64,000 nt of DNA. Source: Herminiimonas sp. Lineage in GTDB: Bacteria; Pseudomonadota; Gammaproteobacteria; Burkholderiales; Burkholderiaceae_D. The stretch spans positions 54,637-118,636 of the forward strand of contig JACMOV010000039.1 of the NCBI GenBank assembly GCA_014377845.1, read 5' to 3'. Shown piece by piece: positions 16,467 to 27,066 of this stretch. Made by a program: the position numbers and the translations under genes. The notes under the pieces were generated by a model. That model had not been told where the DNA came from. It saw nothing but the letters and a program-made list of their open reading frames with translations, and made no database searches. The first letter of the stretch is position 1. Each line of letters opens with the position of its first letter.

Positions 16467-16496
16467 GTTCGCTGGCAGGTTTGCTGGCAGGTTCGC
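16465..16496 (+). repeat. 12-bp tandem repeat between exbB and exbD
   Basis: The unit AGGTTCGCTGGC occurs at 16465-16476, with one mismatch at 16477-16488, and as a partial copy at 16489-16496, overlapping the exbB stop codon. Confidence 0.8.
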
Positions 16497-16556
16497 AAGT
16501 CCGCCAATTTGAATGCAGGCCGTTCCTAAGCAAATCCAGAAAGCACGAGGGAAACA

Positions 16557-16991
16557 ATGAATTTTCGCAAGGGCCGCGGCCGGGAAGATCCGGAGATCAA
16601 CCTGATTCCATTCATCGACGTGCTGCTCGTTATCCTGATTTTCCTGATGGTGACGACCACCTACAGCAAGTTCACCGCGCTGCAGGTCACCTTGCCCACG
16701 GCCGATGCCGAGAAGGCGTTGCAACAGCCTTTCGAGATTAACGTGGCGGTCGACCCGCAGGGCAATTACGCCGTCAACAATGCGCGCGTCGCGACCCGTG
16801 AAGCCGGCGGCCTCGCCGAAGAACTCAAGACTGCGGCGCAGGCCAAGACCGCCGACCAGAAAGACCCGGTGGTCATCATTAACGCCGACGCCACCGCTGC
16901 CCATCAGTCGGTCATCAACGTGCTCGAAGCGGCACGCCTGGCGGGTTTCGACCGGGTCACCTTCGCCGCCCAGACCAGTGGCAAGAAATAG
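16557..16991 (+). CDS. exbD: ExbD/TolR-family protein
   Basis: The 144-residue partner of ExbB has a cytoplasmic N-terminus (MNFRKGRGREDPEINLIPFI), one membrane helix (DVLLVILIFLMVTTTYS, about 20-40) carrying the conserved Asp that takes part in proton flow, and a periplasmic domain ending in VVIINADATAAHQSVINVLE and GFDRVTFAA. GAGGGAAACA precedes ATG 16557. It is the second gene of the exbBD-lpxK-kdsB-adk run, a typical betaproteobacterial arrangement. Confidence 0.92.
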   Translation: MNFRKGRGREDPEINLIPFIDVLLVILIFLMVTTTYSKFTALQVTLPTADAEKALQQPFEINVAVDPQGNYAVNNARVATREAGGLAEELKTAAQAKTADQKDPVVIINADATAAHQSVINVLEAARLAGFDRVTFAAQTSGKK

Positions 16992-17022
16992 CGGGCCTGT
17001 TCGCGATCCTGCCGCGGTCTGG

Positions 17023-18045
17023 ATGCGCATCTGGATGCGGCGCGGGCCGCTGGCCTGCCTGCTGTGGCCGTTTTCCCTTTTATTTCGCTCCCTCACTGCC
17101 TGTCGGCGCGCAGGCTTCCGGCTCGGGATGTTCAAGCCGGTGCGCTTGCCGGTGCCGGTGATCGTGGTCGGCAACCTGTTTGTCGGCGGCACCGGCAAGA
17201 CACCGCTGACGATCTGGCTGGTCGAGGCGCTACGTCGCGCCGGACGCCACCCGGGCGTGATCTCGCGCGGGTATGGGCGCAAGGGCGCCGGTGTGCAACC
17301 GGTGACGATCCGCTCGAGCGCCGCCGCGCTGGGCGATGAGCCGGTGCTGATCGCCCGGCGTACCGGCTGCCCGATGATGGTGGGACGAGATCGGGTCGCG
17401 GCAGGTACGGCGTTGCTCGCGGCGCATCCGGAGATCGACATCCTCATCAGCGACGACGGCCTGCAGCATTACCGGTTGGCGCGCGACATCGAAATCGTAT
17501 TGAGCGATGCGCGCGGCAACGGCAATGGCTGGCTGCTGCCGGCTGGCCCGTTGCGCGAGCCGGCGAGCCGGCGACGTGATTTTACGGTCGACAATCTCGG
17601 CACGCCGACAAGCGAATCAGCCGCGGCCATGCCCGCGCGCAGCTCCCCTACGGTCCGGATGGAATTGCAGGCGCCGGTGGCCGAACAATTGTGCGATCGA
17701 AGCCAGCGCACCACGCTGGCGGCGATCGCCTGCGCTCAGCCGCGTCCGAGGATTGTTGCAGCCGCCGGGATCGGCAATCCGGCGCGTTTTTTCGCGACGC
17801 TATCTGCCGCCGGGCTGGAATTCGAGGGTCTGCCGCTGCCGGATCACTACGCGTTTTCGGCTGATAGTTTTACCGGTTGCGAGGCCGATCTCATCCTGAT
17901 CACCGAGAAGGATGCAGTAAAATGTCAGGAAATCAAGGCGCTTGCGAGCGACGCGCGGCTGTGGGTGGTGCCGGTCAGCGCGCAGTTCGATGCGCCCTTC
18001 GCCGACCTCATCCTGGAGAGACTTCGTGGACACGCAACTGCTTGA
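17023..18045 (+). CDS. lpxK: Tetraacyldisaccharide 4'-kinase
   Basis: The 340-residue LpxK phosphorylates the 4' position of the lipid A disaccharide at the inner membrane. A hydrophobic N-terminus ([20 protein letters not shown]) anchors it. The P-loop is [13 protein letters not shown], followed by [23 protein letters not shown] and [16 protein letters not shown]. The C-terminal part carries LPDHYAFS and [10 protein letters not shown]. The frame extends into exbD upstream, but ATG 17023 gives the usual length and N-terminal helix. The 3' end overlaps the next gene by 20 bases. Confidence 0.92.
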   Translation: MRIWMRRGPLACLLWPFSLLFRSLTACRRAGFRLGMFKPVRLPVPVIVVGNLFVGGTGKTPLTIWLVEALRRAGRHPGVISRGYGRKGAGVQPVTIRSSAAALGDEPVLIARRTGCPMMVGRDRVAAGTALLAAHPEIDILISDDGLQHYRLARDIEIVLSDARGNGNGWLLPAGPLREPASRRRDFTVDNLGTPTSESAAAMPARSSPTVRMELQAPVAEQLCDRSQRTTLAAIACAQPRPRIVAAAGIGNPARFFATLSAAGLEFEGLPLPDHYAFSADSFTGCEADLILITEKDAVKCQEIKALASDARLWVVPVSAQFDAPFADLILERLRGHATA

Positions 18046-18220
18046 TATTCTCGTCTGTCCGATTTGCAAGGGCCCGCTCGAATTCGACAAGAAGGCGCAG
18101 GAGCTGATCTGTCATCCCGACAAGCTGGCCTACCCGATACGTGACGGCATTCCGATCATGTGGGCCGACGATGCACGCGACCTGAATGCTGCGACGGTGG
18201 TTGCACCGGCCGGCCAGTGA
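18026..18220 (+). CDS. Trm112 family zinc-ribbon-like protein
   Basis: The product is 64 residues from GTG 18026, with GGAGAG 7 bases upstream and within the end of lpxK. The sequence [20 protein letters not shown] with a CPIC pair and the closing [12 protein letters not shown] is the YcaR/Trm112 family, small partners of methyltransferases. It sits between lpxK and kdsB as in E. coli (ycaR). The second metal-binding pair is reduced (only ICHP), common in bacterial members. Confidence 0.9.
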   Translation: MDTQLLDILVCPICKGPLEFDKKAQELICHPDKLAYPIRDGIPIMWADDARDLNAATVVAPAGQ

Positions 18221-18280
18221 TCCTCGGATCGTTGTTGTCGCACCCATCCGGGTTTGCAATTGTCCGGTCCTGACGCGCCG

Positions 18281-19063
18281 ATGTCGTTCATCGTCATCAT
18301 CCCGGCGCGCCTTGCATCGACCCGGCTGCCCGACAAGCCGCTGGCCGATCTCGGCGGCAAGCCGATGGTGGTGCGGGTCGCGGAACGCGCCGCGCTGTCA
18401 GGCGCACTGCGGGTCACGGTCGCCACCGATCACGCCGACATCGCCGCCGCCTGCCGCCTGCATGGGATCGACGTCTGCATGACGCGGGCCGATCATCCAT
18501 CAGGAACCGATCGCATCGCCGAAGTCGCGCAGCAGCTGGCGCTACCGGACGAGGCCGTGATCGTCAACGTGCAGGGCGACGAACCGCTGATCGCCCCCGA
18601 GCTGATCGCGGCCACTGCCGCGCTGGTGAATGCGGCGGTACCGATGGCGACGGCAGCCCATGCGATCGACCGGCTCGATGACTTGTGCAATCCGAACGTG
18701 GTCAAGGTCGTGCTCGACCGGCACGGGCGCGCGCTGTATTTTTCGCGTGCGCCGATACCCTGGGACCGCGATGGATTCGCCGCAGGCAGGATGGAGGCCG
18801 TATTTTCCGCGAGCCGCGGCGTTGCGGATCATGCGCCGTTGCGCCATGTCGGGCTGTACGCGTATCGCTGCGATTTCCTGAAGGCTTATCCATTGCTGGC
18901 GCCGTCGCCGCTGGAACAGATCGAGGCGCTCGAACAGTTGCGCGTGTTGTGGCACGGATTGCCGATCGCGGTGCACGTCACGCCGACAGCGCCGACGCCC
19001 GGCGTGGATACGCCGGCAGACCTCGAGCGTGTGCGCGCGTATTTCGATGGCGCGATTGGCTGA
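18281..19063 (+). CDS. kdsB: 3-deoxy-manno-octulosonate cytidylyltransferase
   Basis: The 260-residue KdsB activates Kdo as CMP-Kdo for lipopolysaccharide. Motifs are [24 protein letters not shown] at the start (nucleotide binding), [31 protein letters not shown] and [15 protein letters not shown] 18281 is preferred over an upstream TTG at 18254 because the family begins directly before the FIVIIPAR strand. The ribosome site is weak, suggesting coupling with the upstream gene. Confidence 0.95.
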   Translation: MSFIVIIPARLASTRLPDKPLADLGGKPMVVRVAERAALSGALRVTVATDHADIAAACRLHGIDVCMTRADHPSGTDRIAEVAQQLALPDEAVIVNVQGDEPLIAPELIAATAALVNAAVPMATAAHAIDRLDDLCNPNVVKVVLDRHGRALYFSRAPIPWDRDGFAAGRMEAVFSASRGVADHAPLRHVGLYAYRCDFLKAYPLLAPSPLEQIEALEQLRVLWHGLPIAVHVTPTAPTPGVDTPADLERVRAYFDGAIG

Positions 19064-19151
19064 AATCAATCGATAACGGGCGGCCCGTCCTATGGCACGT
19101 CGGTTTCACGAAATTCTGTGTTAAGTTTCGTGCAAAGTTGATGACATATAA

Positions 19152-19907
<756 letters not shown>

Positions 19908-19912
19908 CGCCC

Positions 19913-19939
19913 AGCGGACCATGTGTCCGCTTTTTTTTA
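19913..19939 (+). terminator. Rho-independent terminator after adk
   Basis: AGCGGAC (19913-19919), a 5-base loop, GTCCGCT (19925-19931) and a run of eight T. Confidence 0.9.
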
Positions 19940-20081
19940 TCCTGAAAGTTTGCAGTACGTAGTCGTAAGAAGGCACTTTTACATGCCACCATCTGTCATC
20001 GATAAAGATCGGTTGTTTGTCAAAGCGCAGGTCAAACGTTCGTAATGGTCTTAACTTTGGTGATAACAAGAAGGAGACAAT

Positions 20082-22373
20082 ATGGCAGCAGGTCTGTGGT
20101 TCGCGGTCGTGTGCGGCATCATCGCCGTACTTTATGGATTGATTTCACGAAGCTGGATCCTGAAACAGGATCCCGGAAATGCCCGCATGCAGGAGATTGC
20201 CGAGGCGATCCAGGTCGGTGCGGCCGCCTACCTCGCCCGGCAGTACCGGACGATCGCCATCGTCGGCGTCGTCCTCTGTGTTCTCATCGGCGTCCTGCTC
20301 GGCATGGTCACCGCAGTCGGTTTCCTGGTCGGCGCTGTGCTCTCGGGCGCCTGCGGCTTCATCGGCATGAACGTGTCGGTGCGTGCAAACGTACGAACCG
20401 CACAGGCCGCCACCAAAGGCATGAACCAGGCCCTCGATGTCGCCTTCAAGGGTGGCGCGATCACCGGCATGCTGGTGGTCGGTCTCGGCCTGCTTGGTGT
20501 CACGCTGTTCTACTGGTACCTGACCAATGCGGCTGGCGGTGGTGCTGGCCCCGGTACCGCGCCGATGGTGCTGCATGACCTGATCAAGCCGCTGATCGGT
20601 CTGGCATTCGGCGCGTCGCTGATCTCGATCTTCGCCCGGCTCGGCGGCGGCATCTTCACCAAGGGCGCCGACGTCGGCGCCGACCTGGTCGGCAAGGTCG
20701 AAGCCGGCATTCCCGAAGACGATCCGCGCAACCCGGCCGTGATCGCCGATAACGTCGGCGACAACGTCGGCGATTGCGCCGGGATGGCGGCCGACCTGTT
20801 CGAAACCTATGTGGTCACGCTGATCGCCACCATGCTGCTGGGCGCGCTCGTGATTACCGGCGCCGAATTGCAGGCGGCGCTCTATCCGCTGATGCTTGGT
20901 GGCGTGTCGATCCTGGCCTCGATCGTCGGTTGCTCGATGGTCAAGGCCAAGCCGGGCAAGAAGATCATGTCGGCGCTCTACACCGGACTCTGGTGGGCGG
21001 CAGGCCTGTCGCTGATCGGCTTTGCCGTCGTCACCTGGCAGGTCATGCCCGAGGCGATGCGCATGCCGATGATGGGCTCGACCGTGGTCGGCATCGTTCT
21101 CACCGGTCTGATGGTCTACATCACCGAGTACTACACCGGTACCGACTTCAAGCCGGTCCAGCATATTGCCGAGGCATCGACCACCGGCCACGGCACCAAC
21201 ATCATCGCCGGGCTGGGCGTGTCGATGAAGTCGACTGCCTACCCCGTGCTGGCAGTGTGCGTCGCCATCCTCGTGTCGTATGCGCTCGGTGGCCTGTACG
21301 GCATCGCGATCGCCGCAACCTCGATGCTGTCGATGGCCGGCATCATCGTGGCGCTCGACGCCTACGGTCCGATTACCGACAACGCTGGCGGGATTGCGGA
21401 GATGTCGCACATGCCGGAATCGGTACGCGCGATTACCGATCCGCTCGATGCGGTCGGCAACACCACCAAGGCCGTCACCAAGGGCTACGCGATCGGATCG
21501 GCAGGTCTGGCCGCGCTGGTGCTGTTCGCCGATTACACGCACGCGCTCGATGCAGTCGGCAAGAGCACCTCGTTCGACCTGTCCAACCCGATGGTGATCG
21601 TCGGCCTGTTCATCGGTGGCCTGATCCCCTATCTGTTCGGCGCGATGGCAATGGAAGCGGTCGGCCGCGCAGCCGGTGCAGTGGTGGTCGAAGTGCGCCG
21701 CCAGTTCCGCGACATCAAGGGCATCATGGATGGCAGCGGCAAGCCGGAGTACGACAAGGCGGTCGACATGCTGACCACGGCGGCGATCAAGGAAATGATC
21801 ATCCCGTCGCTGCTTCCGGTGGTGGTGCCGATCCTGGTCGGCATGCTGCTGGGCCCGGCTGCACTGGGCGGCCTGCTGATGGGGGCGATCGTCACCGGGC
21901 TGTTCGTGGCGATCTCGATGACCACCGGCGGCGGCGCCTGGGACAATGCCAAGAAATACATCGAGGATGGACATCACGGCGGCAAGGGATCGGAAGCGCA
22001 CAAGGCAGCCGTCACCGGCGACACCGTCGGCGACCCGTACAAGGATACCGCCGGGCCCGCAGTCAATCCGCTGATCAAGATCATCAACATCGTCGCGCTG
22101 CTTCTGGTACCGTTGCTGCCGGCAGCCGGCTTGCAGATCGGACCGGTCGGCGCCGCTCCCGTGCATGTTGCGTTGCCGAAGGCGGAATCTGCGACTACAC
22201 CGGCAGCCATGCCGGCGCCAGCACCGGTGGCGAGTGGTCCCGCTGCAGCCGCTGCGGTCCCGATGCCCCCGGTCGCACCGGAGCAGGCGGCGCCAACTGC
22301 ATCCCCACCAGCCGCATCCGCGTCAGACCCGGCTGCACCACCCGCCGGTAGCGCAGCACCGGGCAAGCCGTAG
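20082..22373 (+). CDS. hppA: Membrane-bound proton-translocating pyrophosphatase
   Basis: The 763-residue multi-pass protein couples pyrophosphate hydrolysis to proton pumping. The catalytic loop [20 protein letters not shown] and the earlier [16 protein letters not shown] are complete, as is the C-terminal [40 protein letters not shown] has Lys at the position marking the potassium-independent class. The last 70 residues are an unusual Ala/Pro-rich low-complexity tail after the final helix. AAGGAG lies before ATG 20082. It is single-gene, with a strong terminator. Confidence 0.95.
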   Translation: MAAGLWFAVVCGIIAVLYGLISRSWILKQDPGNARMQEIAEAIQVGAAAYLARQYRTIAIVGVVLCVLIGVLLGMVTAVGFLVGAVLSGACGFIGMNVSVRANVRTAQAATKGMNQALDVAFKGGAITGMLVVGLGLLGVTLFYWYLTNAAGGGAGPGTAPMVLHDLIKPLIGLAFGASLISIFARLGGGIFTKGADVGADLVGKVEAGIPEDDPRNPAVIADNVGDNVGDCAGMAADLFETYVVTLIATMLLGALVITGAELQAALYPLMLGGVSILASIVGCSMVKAKPGKKIMSALYTGLWWAAGLSLIGFAVVTWQVMPEAMRMPMMGSTVVGIVLTGLMVYITEYYTGTDFKPVQHIAEASTTGHGTNIIAGLGVSMKSTAYPVLAVCVAILVSYALGGLYGIAIAATSMLSMAGIIVALDAYGPITDNAGGIAEMSHMPESVRAITDPLDAVGNTTKAVTKGYAIGSAGLAALVLFADYTHALDAVGKSTSFDLSNPMVIVGLFIGGLIPYLFGAMAMEAVGRAAGAVVVEVRRQFRDIKGIMDGSGKPEYDKAVDMLTTAAIKEMIIPSLLPVVVPILVGMLLGPAALGGLLMGAIVTGLFVAISMTTGGGAWDNAKKYIEDGHHGGKGSEAHKAAVTGDTVGDPYKDTAGPAVNPLIKIINIVALLLVPLLPAAGLQIGPVGAAPVHVALPKAESATTPAAMPAPAPVASGPAAAAAVPMPPVAPEQAAPTASPPAASASDPAAPPAGSAAPGKP

Positions 22374-22404
22374 AGCCTTGATCGCCGCGTAATGCAGGAC
22401 GAAG

Positions 22405-22427
22405 GGCGGCTGCGGCCGCCTTTTTTT
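22405..22427 (+). terminator. Rho-independent terminator after hppA
   Basis: GGCGGC-TGCG-GCCGCC followed by seven T. Confidence 0.9.
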
Positions 22428-22507
22428 AATTCGCCGCGGCTCGCCGTGCTCGTTACAATCGTGGATCGTGCAGCAATTTGCGCCAGCTTGCACACGCTCC
22501 CGTTACC

Positions 22508-22532
22508 AAACGATCAAACGATCAAACCGATC
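22508..22532 (+). repeat. 8-bp tandem repeat in the leader of the SDR gene
   Basis: AAACGATC is present twice in tandem, then once with an inserted C (AAACCGATC), ending 19 bases before the start codon at 22552. Confidence 0.7.
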
Positions 22533-22551
22533 GAATTCTGAAAGAGACAGC

Positions 22552-23310
22552 ATGCAAATCAGGGACAACGTATTCATCATCACCGGCGGTGCATCCGGAC
22601 TGGGTGCAGCAACCGCACGCATGATTGCCGAAAATGGCGGCAAGGTGGTTCTCGCCGACGTGCAGGCCGAGGCTGGCCAGGCGCTGGCGACCGAGCTGCA
22701 CGGCGTGTTCGTGCGCTGCGACGTCACGTCCGAGGCGGACGGCCATGCTGTCGTTGCCGCGGCCGTGGCGCACGGCACCCTGCGCGGGCTGGTCAACTGC
22801 GCTGGCGTTGCGCCGGCGATCAAGACCGTCGGCAAGGACGGTGCGCATCCGCTGGACGCCTTCCAGCGCGCCATCAACATCAATCTGGTCGGCACCTTCA
22901 ACATGGCCCGTCTCGCAGCAGAAGCCATGTCGAGGGCTGACGCGACTGCCGATGGCGAACGCGGCATCATCATCAACACGGCCTCGGTGGCCGCCTATGA
23001 CGGCCAGATCGGTCAGGCAGCATATGCATCCTCCAAAGCAGCGGTGGTCGGCCTGACGTTGCCGATGGCGCGTGACCTGTCGCGCAACGGCATTCGCGTC
23101 ATGACCATCGCACCGGGTATTTTCGAGACGCCGATGTTGCTCGGCATGCCGGCCGAAGTCCAGGATGCACTCGGCCGCATGGTGCCGTTTCCATCGCGCC
23201 TGGGACGCCCGCACGAATATGCGCACCTGGCGCGCGCCATCATCGAAAACGTGATGCTCAACGGCGAAACCATCCGGCTGGACGGTGCAATCCGCATGCA
23301 GCCGAAGTGA
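22552..23310 (+). CDS. Short-chain dehydrogenase, 3-hydroxyacyl-CoA dehydrogenase type II-like
   Basis: This 252-residue Rossmann-fold oxidoreductase has the NAD site TGGASGLGAAT (about 10-20), an NCAGVAPA strand, the catalytic Ser in INTASVAAYDG, and YASSKAAVVG with the Tyr-Lys pair. The C-terminus PGIFETPMLLGMP, LGRPHEYAHLARAIIEN and GETIRLDGAIRMQPK closely resembles the HSD10/type II 3-hydroxyacyl-CoA dehydrogenase group, which acts in fatty-acid and branched-chain amino-acid breakdown. Start 22552 has AAAGAGA upstream. It stands alone, so the substrate is inferred from similarity only. Confidence 0.85.
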   Translation: MQIRDNVFIITGGASGLGAATARMIAENGGKVVLADVQAEAGQALATELHGVFVRCDVTSEADGHAVVAAAVAHGTLRGLVNCAGVAPAIKTVGKDGAHPLDAFQRAININLVGTFNMARLAAEAMSRADATADGERGIIINTASVAAYDGQIGQAAYASSKAAVVGLTLPMARDLSRNGIRVMTIAPGIFETPMLLGMPAEVQDALGRMVPFPSRLGRPHEYAHLARAIIENVMLNGETIRLDGAIRMQPK

Positions 23311-23439
23311 TCGGCGCATCGGCCGGGCGAGCGCTGCGAATCGTTGCGGTCGGCTGGCAAGCGGTGAATACCTCGCAGCGGATGTGCCTGGCATAGGGGT
23401 GAGGTACCGAATTTTTTTGCGTAACTTCGAAGGGATTGC

Positions 23440-25224
23440 ATGATCCGATTTCGACAGTGGGGCGCGGCCGCATGCCTGCTGCTGGCCGGATGCGCGATCG
23501 TTCGTACGGACGACGGCGCGGCGACGTTGCCCGTCGCACCCGAAGCGGCATCGGGCTACACGGAGAAGACAGCGGTCGCTGCCCGGACCTTCATGGTCGC
23601 CGCCGCCAATCCCCATGCGACCCACGCCGGTTACACGATCCTGAAGGCGGGCGGCTCGGCAGTCGACGCGGCCATTGCGGTGCAGATGGTCCTGACGCTG
23701 GTCGAGCCAGAGTCCTCGGGCATCGGCGGCGGTGCGTTCATGCTGCATTTCGACGGCGCACGGGTCAGTGCCTTCGATGGTCGCGAGACGGCACCGGCGG
23801 CGGTAGACGGCGCGCTCTTCAAGGATGCGAGCGGCAAGCCGATGCCGTTTTTCGATGCGGTGGTCGGCGGCCGTTCGGTCGGTGTGCCGGGCGTGCTGCG
23901 CATGCTGGAGCTGGCCCATCGCGACTATGGAAAACTGCCTTGGGCGGATCTGTTTGGGCCGGCAATTGCGCTTGCGGAAAACGGGTTCGAGGTCAGTCCG
24001 CGATTGTCTGCCTCGGTGGCCGCCGATCCATTCCTGGCGCGTGATCCGGAGGCCGCCGCATATTTCCTCGATACCAGCGGGGCGGCGTGGCCAGCCGGAC
24101 ATCTTCTGAAAAATCCGGCGCTGGCAAAGGTGCTGCGGGTGATTGCCGTACAGGGCGCCGATGCGTTTTACAGCGGTGAGTTGGCCGCTGCAATCGTCGA
24201 GAAGGTGCGTCGGCACCCGGTCAATCCCGGTCAACTGTCGCTGGCCGACCTGGCCGGCTACCGGGCCGTGCGTCGCGAGCCGGTCTGTTCCGATTACAAG
24301 GCCTGGACTGTCTGCGGCATGTCGCCGCCTTCATCCGGCGGCATCGCGATTGCGCAGATGCTCGGGATACTCGCCAATCGCAACCTGCGGGCTGCGGCGC
24401 CGGTCGATGGCCAGCTCGAGGTCGAAGGCATCCACCTGATCGCGGAAGCGGGTCGACTGGCGTACGCGGATCGGGCGCGGTATGTCGCCGATACGGATTT
24501 CGTTCCGCTGCCGGGCGGCAGCCCCAACGCACTGCTCGATCGTAACTACCTTGCCGCGCGCGGCGCCCTGATTGGCAAGCGCTCGATGGGGACAGCGGCG
24601 CCCGGCGCACCGCTCGGCATCAAGCTGGCGCAGGGTATCGACCAGTCGCCGGAATTGCATTCGACTTCGCACCTCTCGATCGTGGATGCGTCCGGTCATG
24701 CGGTGGCGATGACGACGTCGGTGGAAAACAGTTTCGGTTCGCGGCTGATGGTGCGCGGCTTCATGCTCAACAACCAGCTGACCGACTTTTCATTCGAAGC
24801 AGCCGATGCAGACGGCCCGATTGCCAATCGGGTTCAACCTGGCAAGCGTCCGCGCAGCGCGATGGCGCCGACCCTGGTGCTGGACCGGTCAAGCCACGAA
24901 CTGGTGATGGCGATCGGCTCGCCGGGGGGGCCGGCCATCATCAATTATGTCGTCAAGGTCCTGATCGGCGTGATGGACTGGGGATTGAACATTCAGCAAG
25001 CGATCAGCCTGCCCAACTTCGGTAGCCGGAATGGTCCGACAGAATTGGAGCAAGGACGGGTTTCACCCGGCATCGTGTCGCAACTGGGTGCCCGTGGACA
25101 TGCAATTCGGCTCGGCGATCAGACGTCCGGCCTGCAAGGCATCATGCGCGTGACGATCCATGGTGAAAAAACGTGGCTGGGCGGTGCCGATCCGCGCCGC
25201 GAAGGATCGGTCGAGGGCGATTGA
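23440..25224 (+). CDS. ggt: Gamma-glutamyltransferase, lipoprotein form
   Basis: The 594-residue exported enzyme splits or transfers the gamma-glutamyl group of glutathione. A lipobox (LLLAGCA, Cys about 18) predicts membrane attachment, unlike soluble periplasmic E. coli GGT. The precursor should self-cleave before Thr409 (HSTSHLSIVDASG), the catalytic nucleophile of the small subunit. SVENSFGSRLMV and the lid NNQLTDFSF follow, then PGKRPRSAMAPT and GSPGGPAIINYV. The large-subunit substrate Arg lies in FDGRETAP. AAGGGA is 7 bases before ATG 23440. Confidence 0.92.
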   Translation: MIRFRQWGAAACLLLAGCAIVRTDDGAATLPVAPEAASGYTEKTAVAARTFMVAAANPHATHAGYTILKAGGSAVDAAIAVQMVLTLVEPESSGIGGGAFMLHFDGARVSAFDGRETAPAAVDGALFKDASGKPMPFFDAVVGGRSVGVPGVLRMLELAHRDYGKLPWADLFGPAIALAENGFEVSPRLSASVAADPFLARDPEAAAYFLDTSGAAWPAGHLLKNPALAKVLRVIAVQGADAFYSGELAAAIVEKVRRHPVNPGQLSLADLAGYRAVRREPVCSDYKAWTVCGMSPPSSGGIAIAQMLGILANRNLRAAAPVDGQLEVEGIHLIAEAGRLAYADRARYVADTDFVPLPGGSPNALLDRNYLAARGALIGKRSMGTAAPGAPLGIKLAQGIDQSPELHSTSHLSIVDASGHAVAMTTSVENSFGSRLMVRGFMLNNQLTDFSFEAADADGPIANRVQPGKRPRSAMAPTLVLDRSSHELVMAIGSPGGPAIINYVVKVLIGVMDWGLNIQQAISLPNFGSRNGPTELEQGRVSPGIVSQLGARGHAIRLGDQTSGLQGIMRVTIHGEKTWLGGADPRREGSVEGD

Positions 25225-25338
25225 TTCCGCGCCCGGGCCGCCCGCGGCGCGACGGCCGATGCCGAGAGATCGTTGTATTTAGCGACAGCCGCGTTGCGGC
25301 GACGTGCGTGGGCGGAACCATCCTGTTACGCTCCAGAA

Positions 25339-26592
25339 ATGAATCCGGCCGACACCTCCCTTGCGGCAGTACCGACGAAGACAGGCCTGGTCCTCACCGG
25401 TGGCGGCGCGCGTGCGGCTTACCAGGTGGGTGTGCTCAAGGCAGTCTCGGCAATTCTCGCCGAACAGGGTTGGCCGGCCGACGTCAATCCTTACGACATC
25501 ATCTGCGGCACGTCAGCCGGCGCAATCAACGCCACGGCACTGGCCTGTCACGCCGACCAGTTTTCGGAAGGACTCGAGAAGGTGGTCAAGGTCTGGGAGA
25601 ACTTCCAGGTCGAGCAGGTCTACCGCGCCGATTCGCTCGGTGTCCTGCGCTCTGGCGCGCGCTGGTTGTCGCTCCTGTCGTTCGGCTGGCTGCTGCGCAA
25701 ATGGCGCGCCAATCCGCCCAATTCGCTGCTCGACAATACCCCGCTCAATACGCTGCTGAACCGGATGCTGAATTTCCCGCGGCTCGATGCCGCACTGATG
25801 GACGGCAAGCTGCATGCGCTTGCCATCACCGCATCGTCTTATACCGCCGGACATCACATCACGTTTTACCAGAGCGAGGCTGCGATCGAACCCTGGATTC
25901 GCACCCAGCGTCTGTCGATGCGCGGACAGATCGGCGTCGAGCACTTGCTGGCGTCGTCGGCGATCCCGCTGATGTTTCCGGCGACGCCGATTTACTGCAA
26001 TGGCCGGCGCGAATATTTTGGCGATGGTTCGATGCGTCAGCTCGCGCCGATCTCGCCGGCGATCCATCTCGGCGCGGAAAAAGTCCTGGTGATCGGTAAT
26101 GGCCGCCTGACCGAGCCCGACCGCCCCCATACCCAGACCGCCCAGTACCCGAGCCTGGCACAGATCGCCGGGCATGCGATGTCGAGCATCTTTCTCGACA
26201 GTCTGGCCGTCGACATCGAGCGCATGAACCGGATCAACCTGACGCTTTCGTATCTGACCGAGGAGCAACGCGCAAAGACGCCGTTGCGACCGGTCCAGAT
26301 GCTGATCATTGCGCCGTCAGAGCGCATCGACGAAATCGCCAGCAGGCATGTCGGCAGCCTGCCGGCACCGATTAGGCTGGTGCTCGGCGGAATCGGTGCG
26401 ACCGAGGCGCGGGGCGCCGCACTGGCTTCGTATCTGCTGTTCGAATCATCGTTCACGCGAGAATTGATCGCTCTTGGGCAGCGCGATGTCGCGACGCGCC
26501 GGGAGGAGGTCATCGCATTCTTCGGCGCGTGCCCGGCATCAGCCGCCATCAAGAAAACGGCCTCAGACACGAGTGTCGAGGCCGCTGCATGA
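25339..26592 (+). CDS. Patatin-like phospholipase
   Basis: The 417-residue product from ATG 25339 has the patatin motifs: glycine-rich oxyanion loop LTGGGARAAYQVGVLKA, nucleophile Ser59 in GTSAGAIN, and catalytic Asp229 in FGDGSMRQ. There is no signal peptide. The middle (RSGARWLSLLSFGWLLRKWR) may touch membranes. The oxyanion loop has Ala where many patatins have Gly (GGGxRG), seen in this bacterial subgroup. The C-terminus is helical. It acts on acyl lipids by inference. An open frame to 25273 is not needed. A GGCCTC/GAGGCC hairpin lies at its 3' end. Confidence 0.85.
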   Translation: MNPADTSLAAVPTKTGLVLTGGGARAAYQVGVLKAVSAILAEQGWPADVNPYDIICGTSAGAINATALACHADQFSEGLEKVVKVWENFQVEQVYRADSLGVLRSGARWLSLLSFGWLLRKWRANPPNSLLDNTPLNTLLNRMLNFPRLDAALMDGKLHALAITASSYTAGHHITFYQSEAAIEPWIRTQRLSMRGQIGVEHLLASSAIPLMFPATPIYCNGRREYFGDGSMRQLAPISPAIHLGAEKVLVIGNGRLTEPDRPHTQTAQYPSLAQIAGHAMSSIFLDSLAVDIERMNRINLTLSYLTEEQRAKTPLRPVQMLIIAPSERIDEIASRHVGSLPAPIRLVLGGIGATEARGAALASYLLFESSFTRELIALGQRDVATRREEVIAFFGACPASAAIKKTASDTSVEAAA

Positions 26593-26679
26593 CTGTTTCT
26601 GCAAATTCAGGGGCTCGCCCCTTCCGATGACCACCGGGGCTGCTGCCCACGGCGGTGTCACCAGGATTTTCGGAGCGCC

Positions 26680-27066
26680 TCAGCGCCCGTGATGTCCCTC
26701 GTGACGTTCTTCATGGCGCTCTTCATATCGGTCGTGATGGCCGTATCCACGATGCTCCCAATAACGGGGGTAGCCATAATATCCGTTGTAGTACACAGGA
26801 CGATAAATAGGCGCAGGCGCCACGTACACGCGCGGGGCAGGGTAGTACACTGGCTCGGGCTGCGAGTAGTAGTAGCTCTGCGGTTGCTCGTATACCACTT
26901 GCGGCTGGCTGTACACCGGCGCTGCATACGTTGGGTAGACGACACCGGGGACGCCGACATTGACGGACCAGTTGACATTGCCGCCCGCATTTGCGAGCGG
27001 TGCCGCAAACATCAATGCAGATGCAACCAAGCCGCCGACGATGGTTCCAATCAAAGATTTGTTCAC
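26680..27066 (-). CDS. Exported Tyr/Pro-rich protein, hypothetical
   Basis: The start is GTG 27066, backed by AAAGGAGA 6 bases upstream. The 128-residue product has a signal peptide (SLIGTIVGGLVASALMFAAPLANA). The mature chain is unusually rich in Tyr, Pro and Val (VYSQPQVVYEQPQSYYYSQP and similar) and ends in an Arg/His/Glu tail with repeated ERHEERHEGHH. Similar short exported Tyr-rich proteins are common in Burkholderiales, without known function; the His-rich tail could bind metal (inference). It is monocistronic. Confidence 0.6.
   Translation of the reverse strand: MNKSLIGTIVGGLVASALMFAAPLANAGGNVNWSVNVGVPGVVYPTYAAPVYSQPQVVYEQPQSYYYSQPEPVYYPAPRVYVAPAPIYRPVYYNGYYGYPRYWEHRGYGHHDRYEERHEERHEGHHGR

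Noticed and set aside
20145-22166. A 673-codon open frame on the minus strand
   Set aside because: It runs antisense through hppA, is full of His, Asp, Gln and Arg typical of reverse-strand GC-rich codons, and has no domain. hppA on the plus strand is unmistakable.
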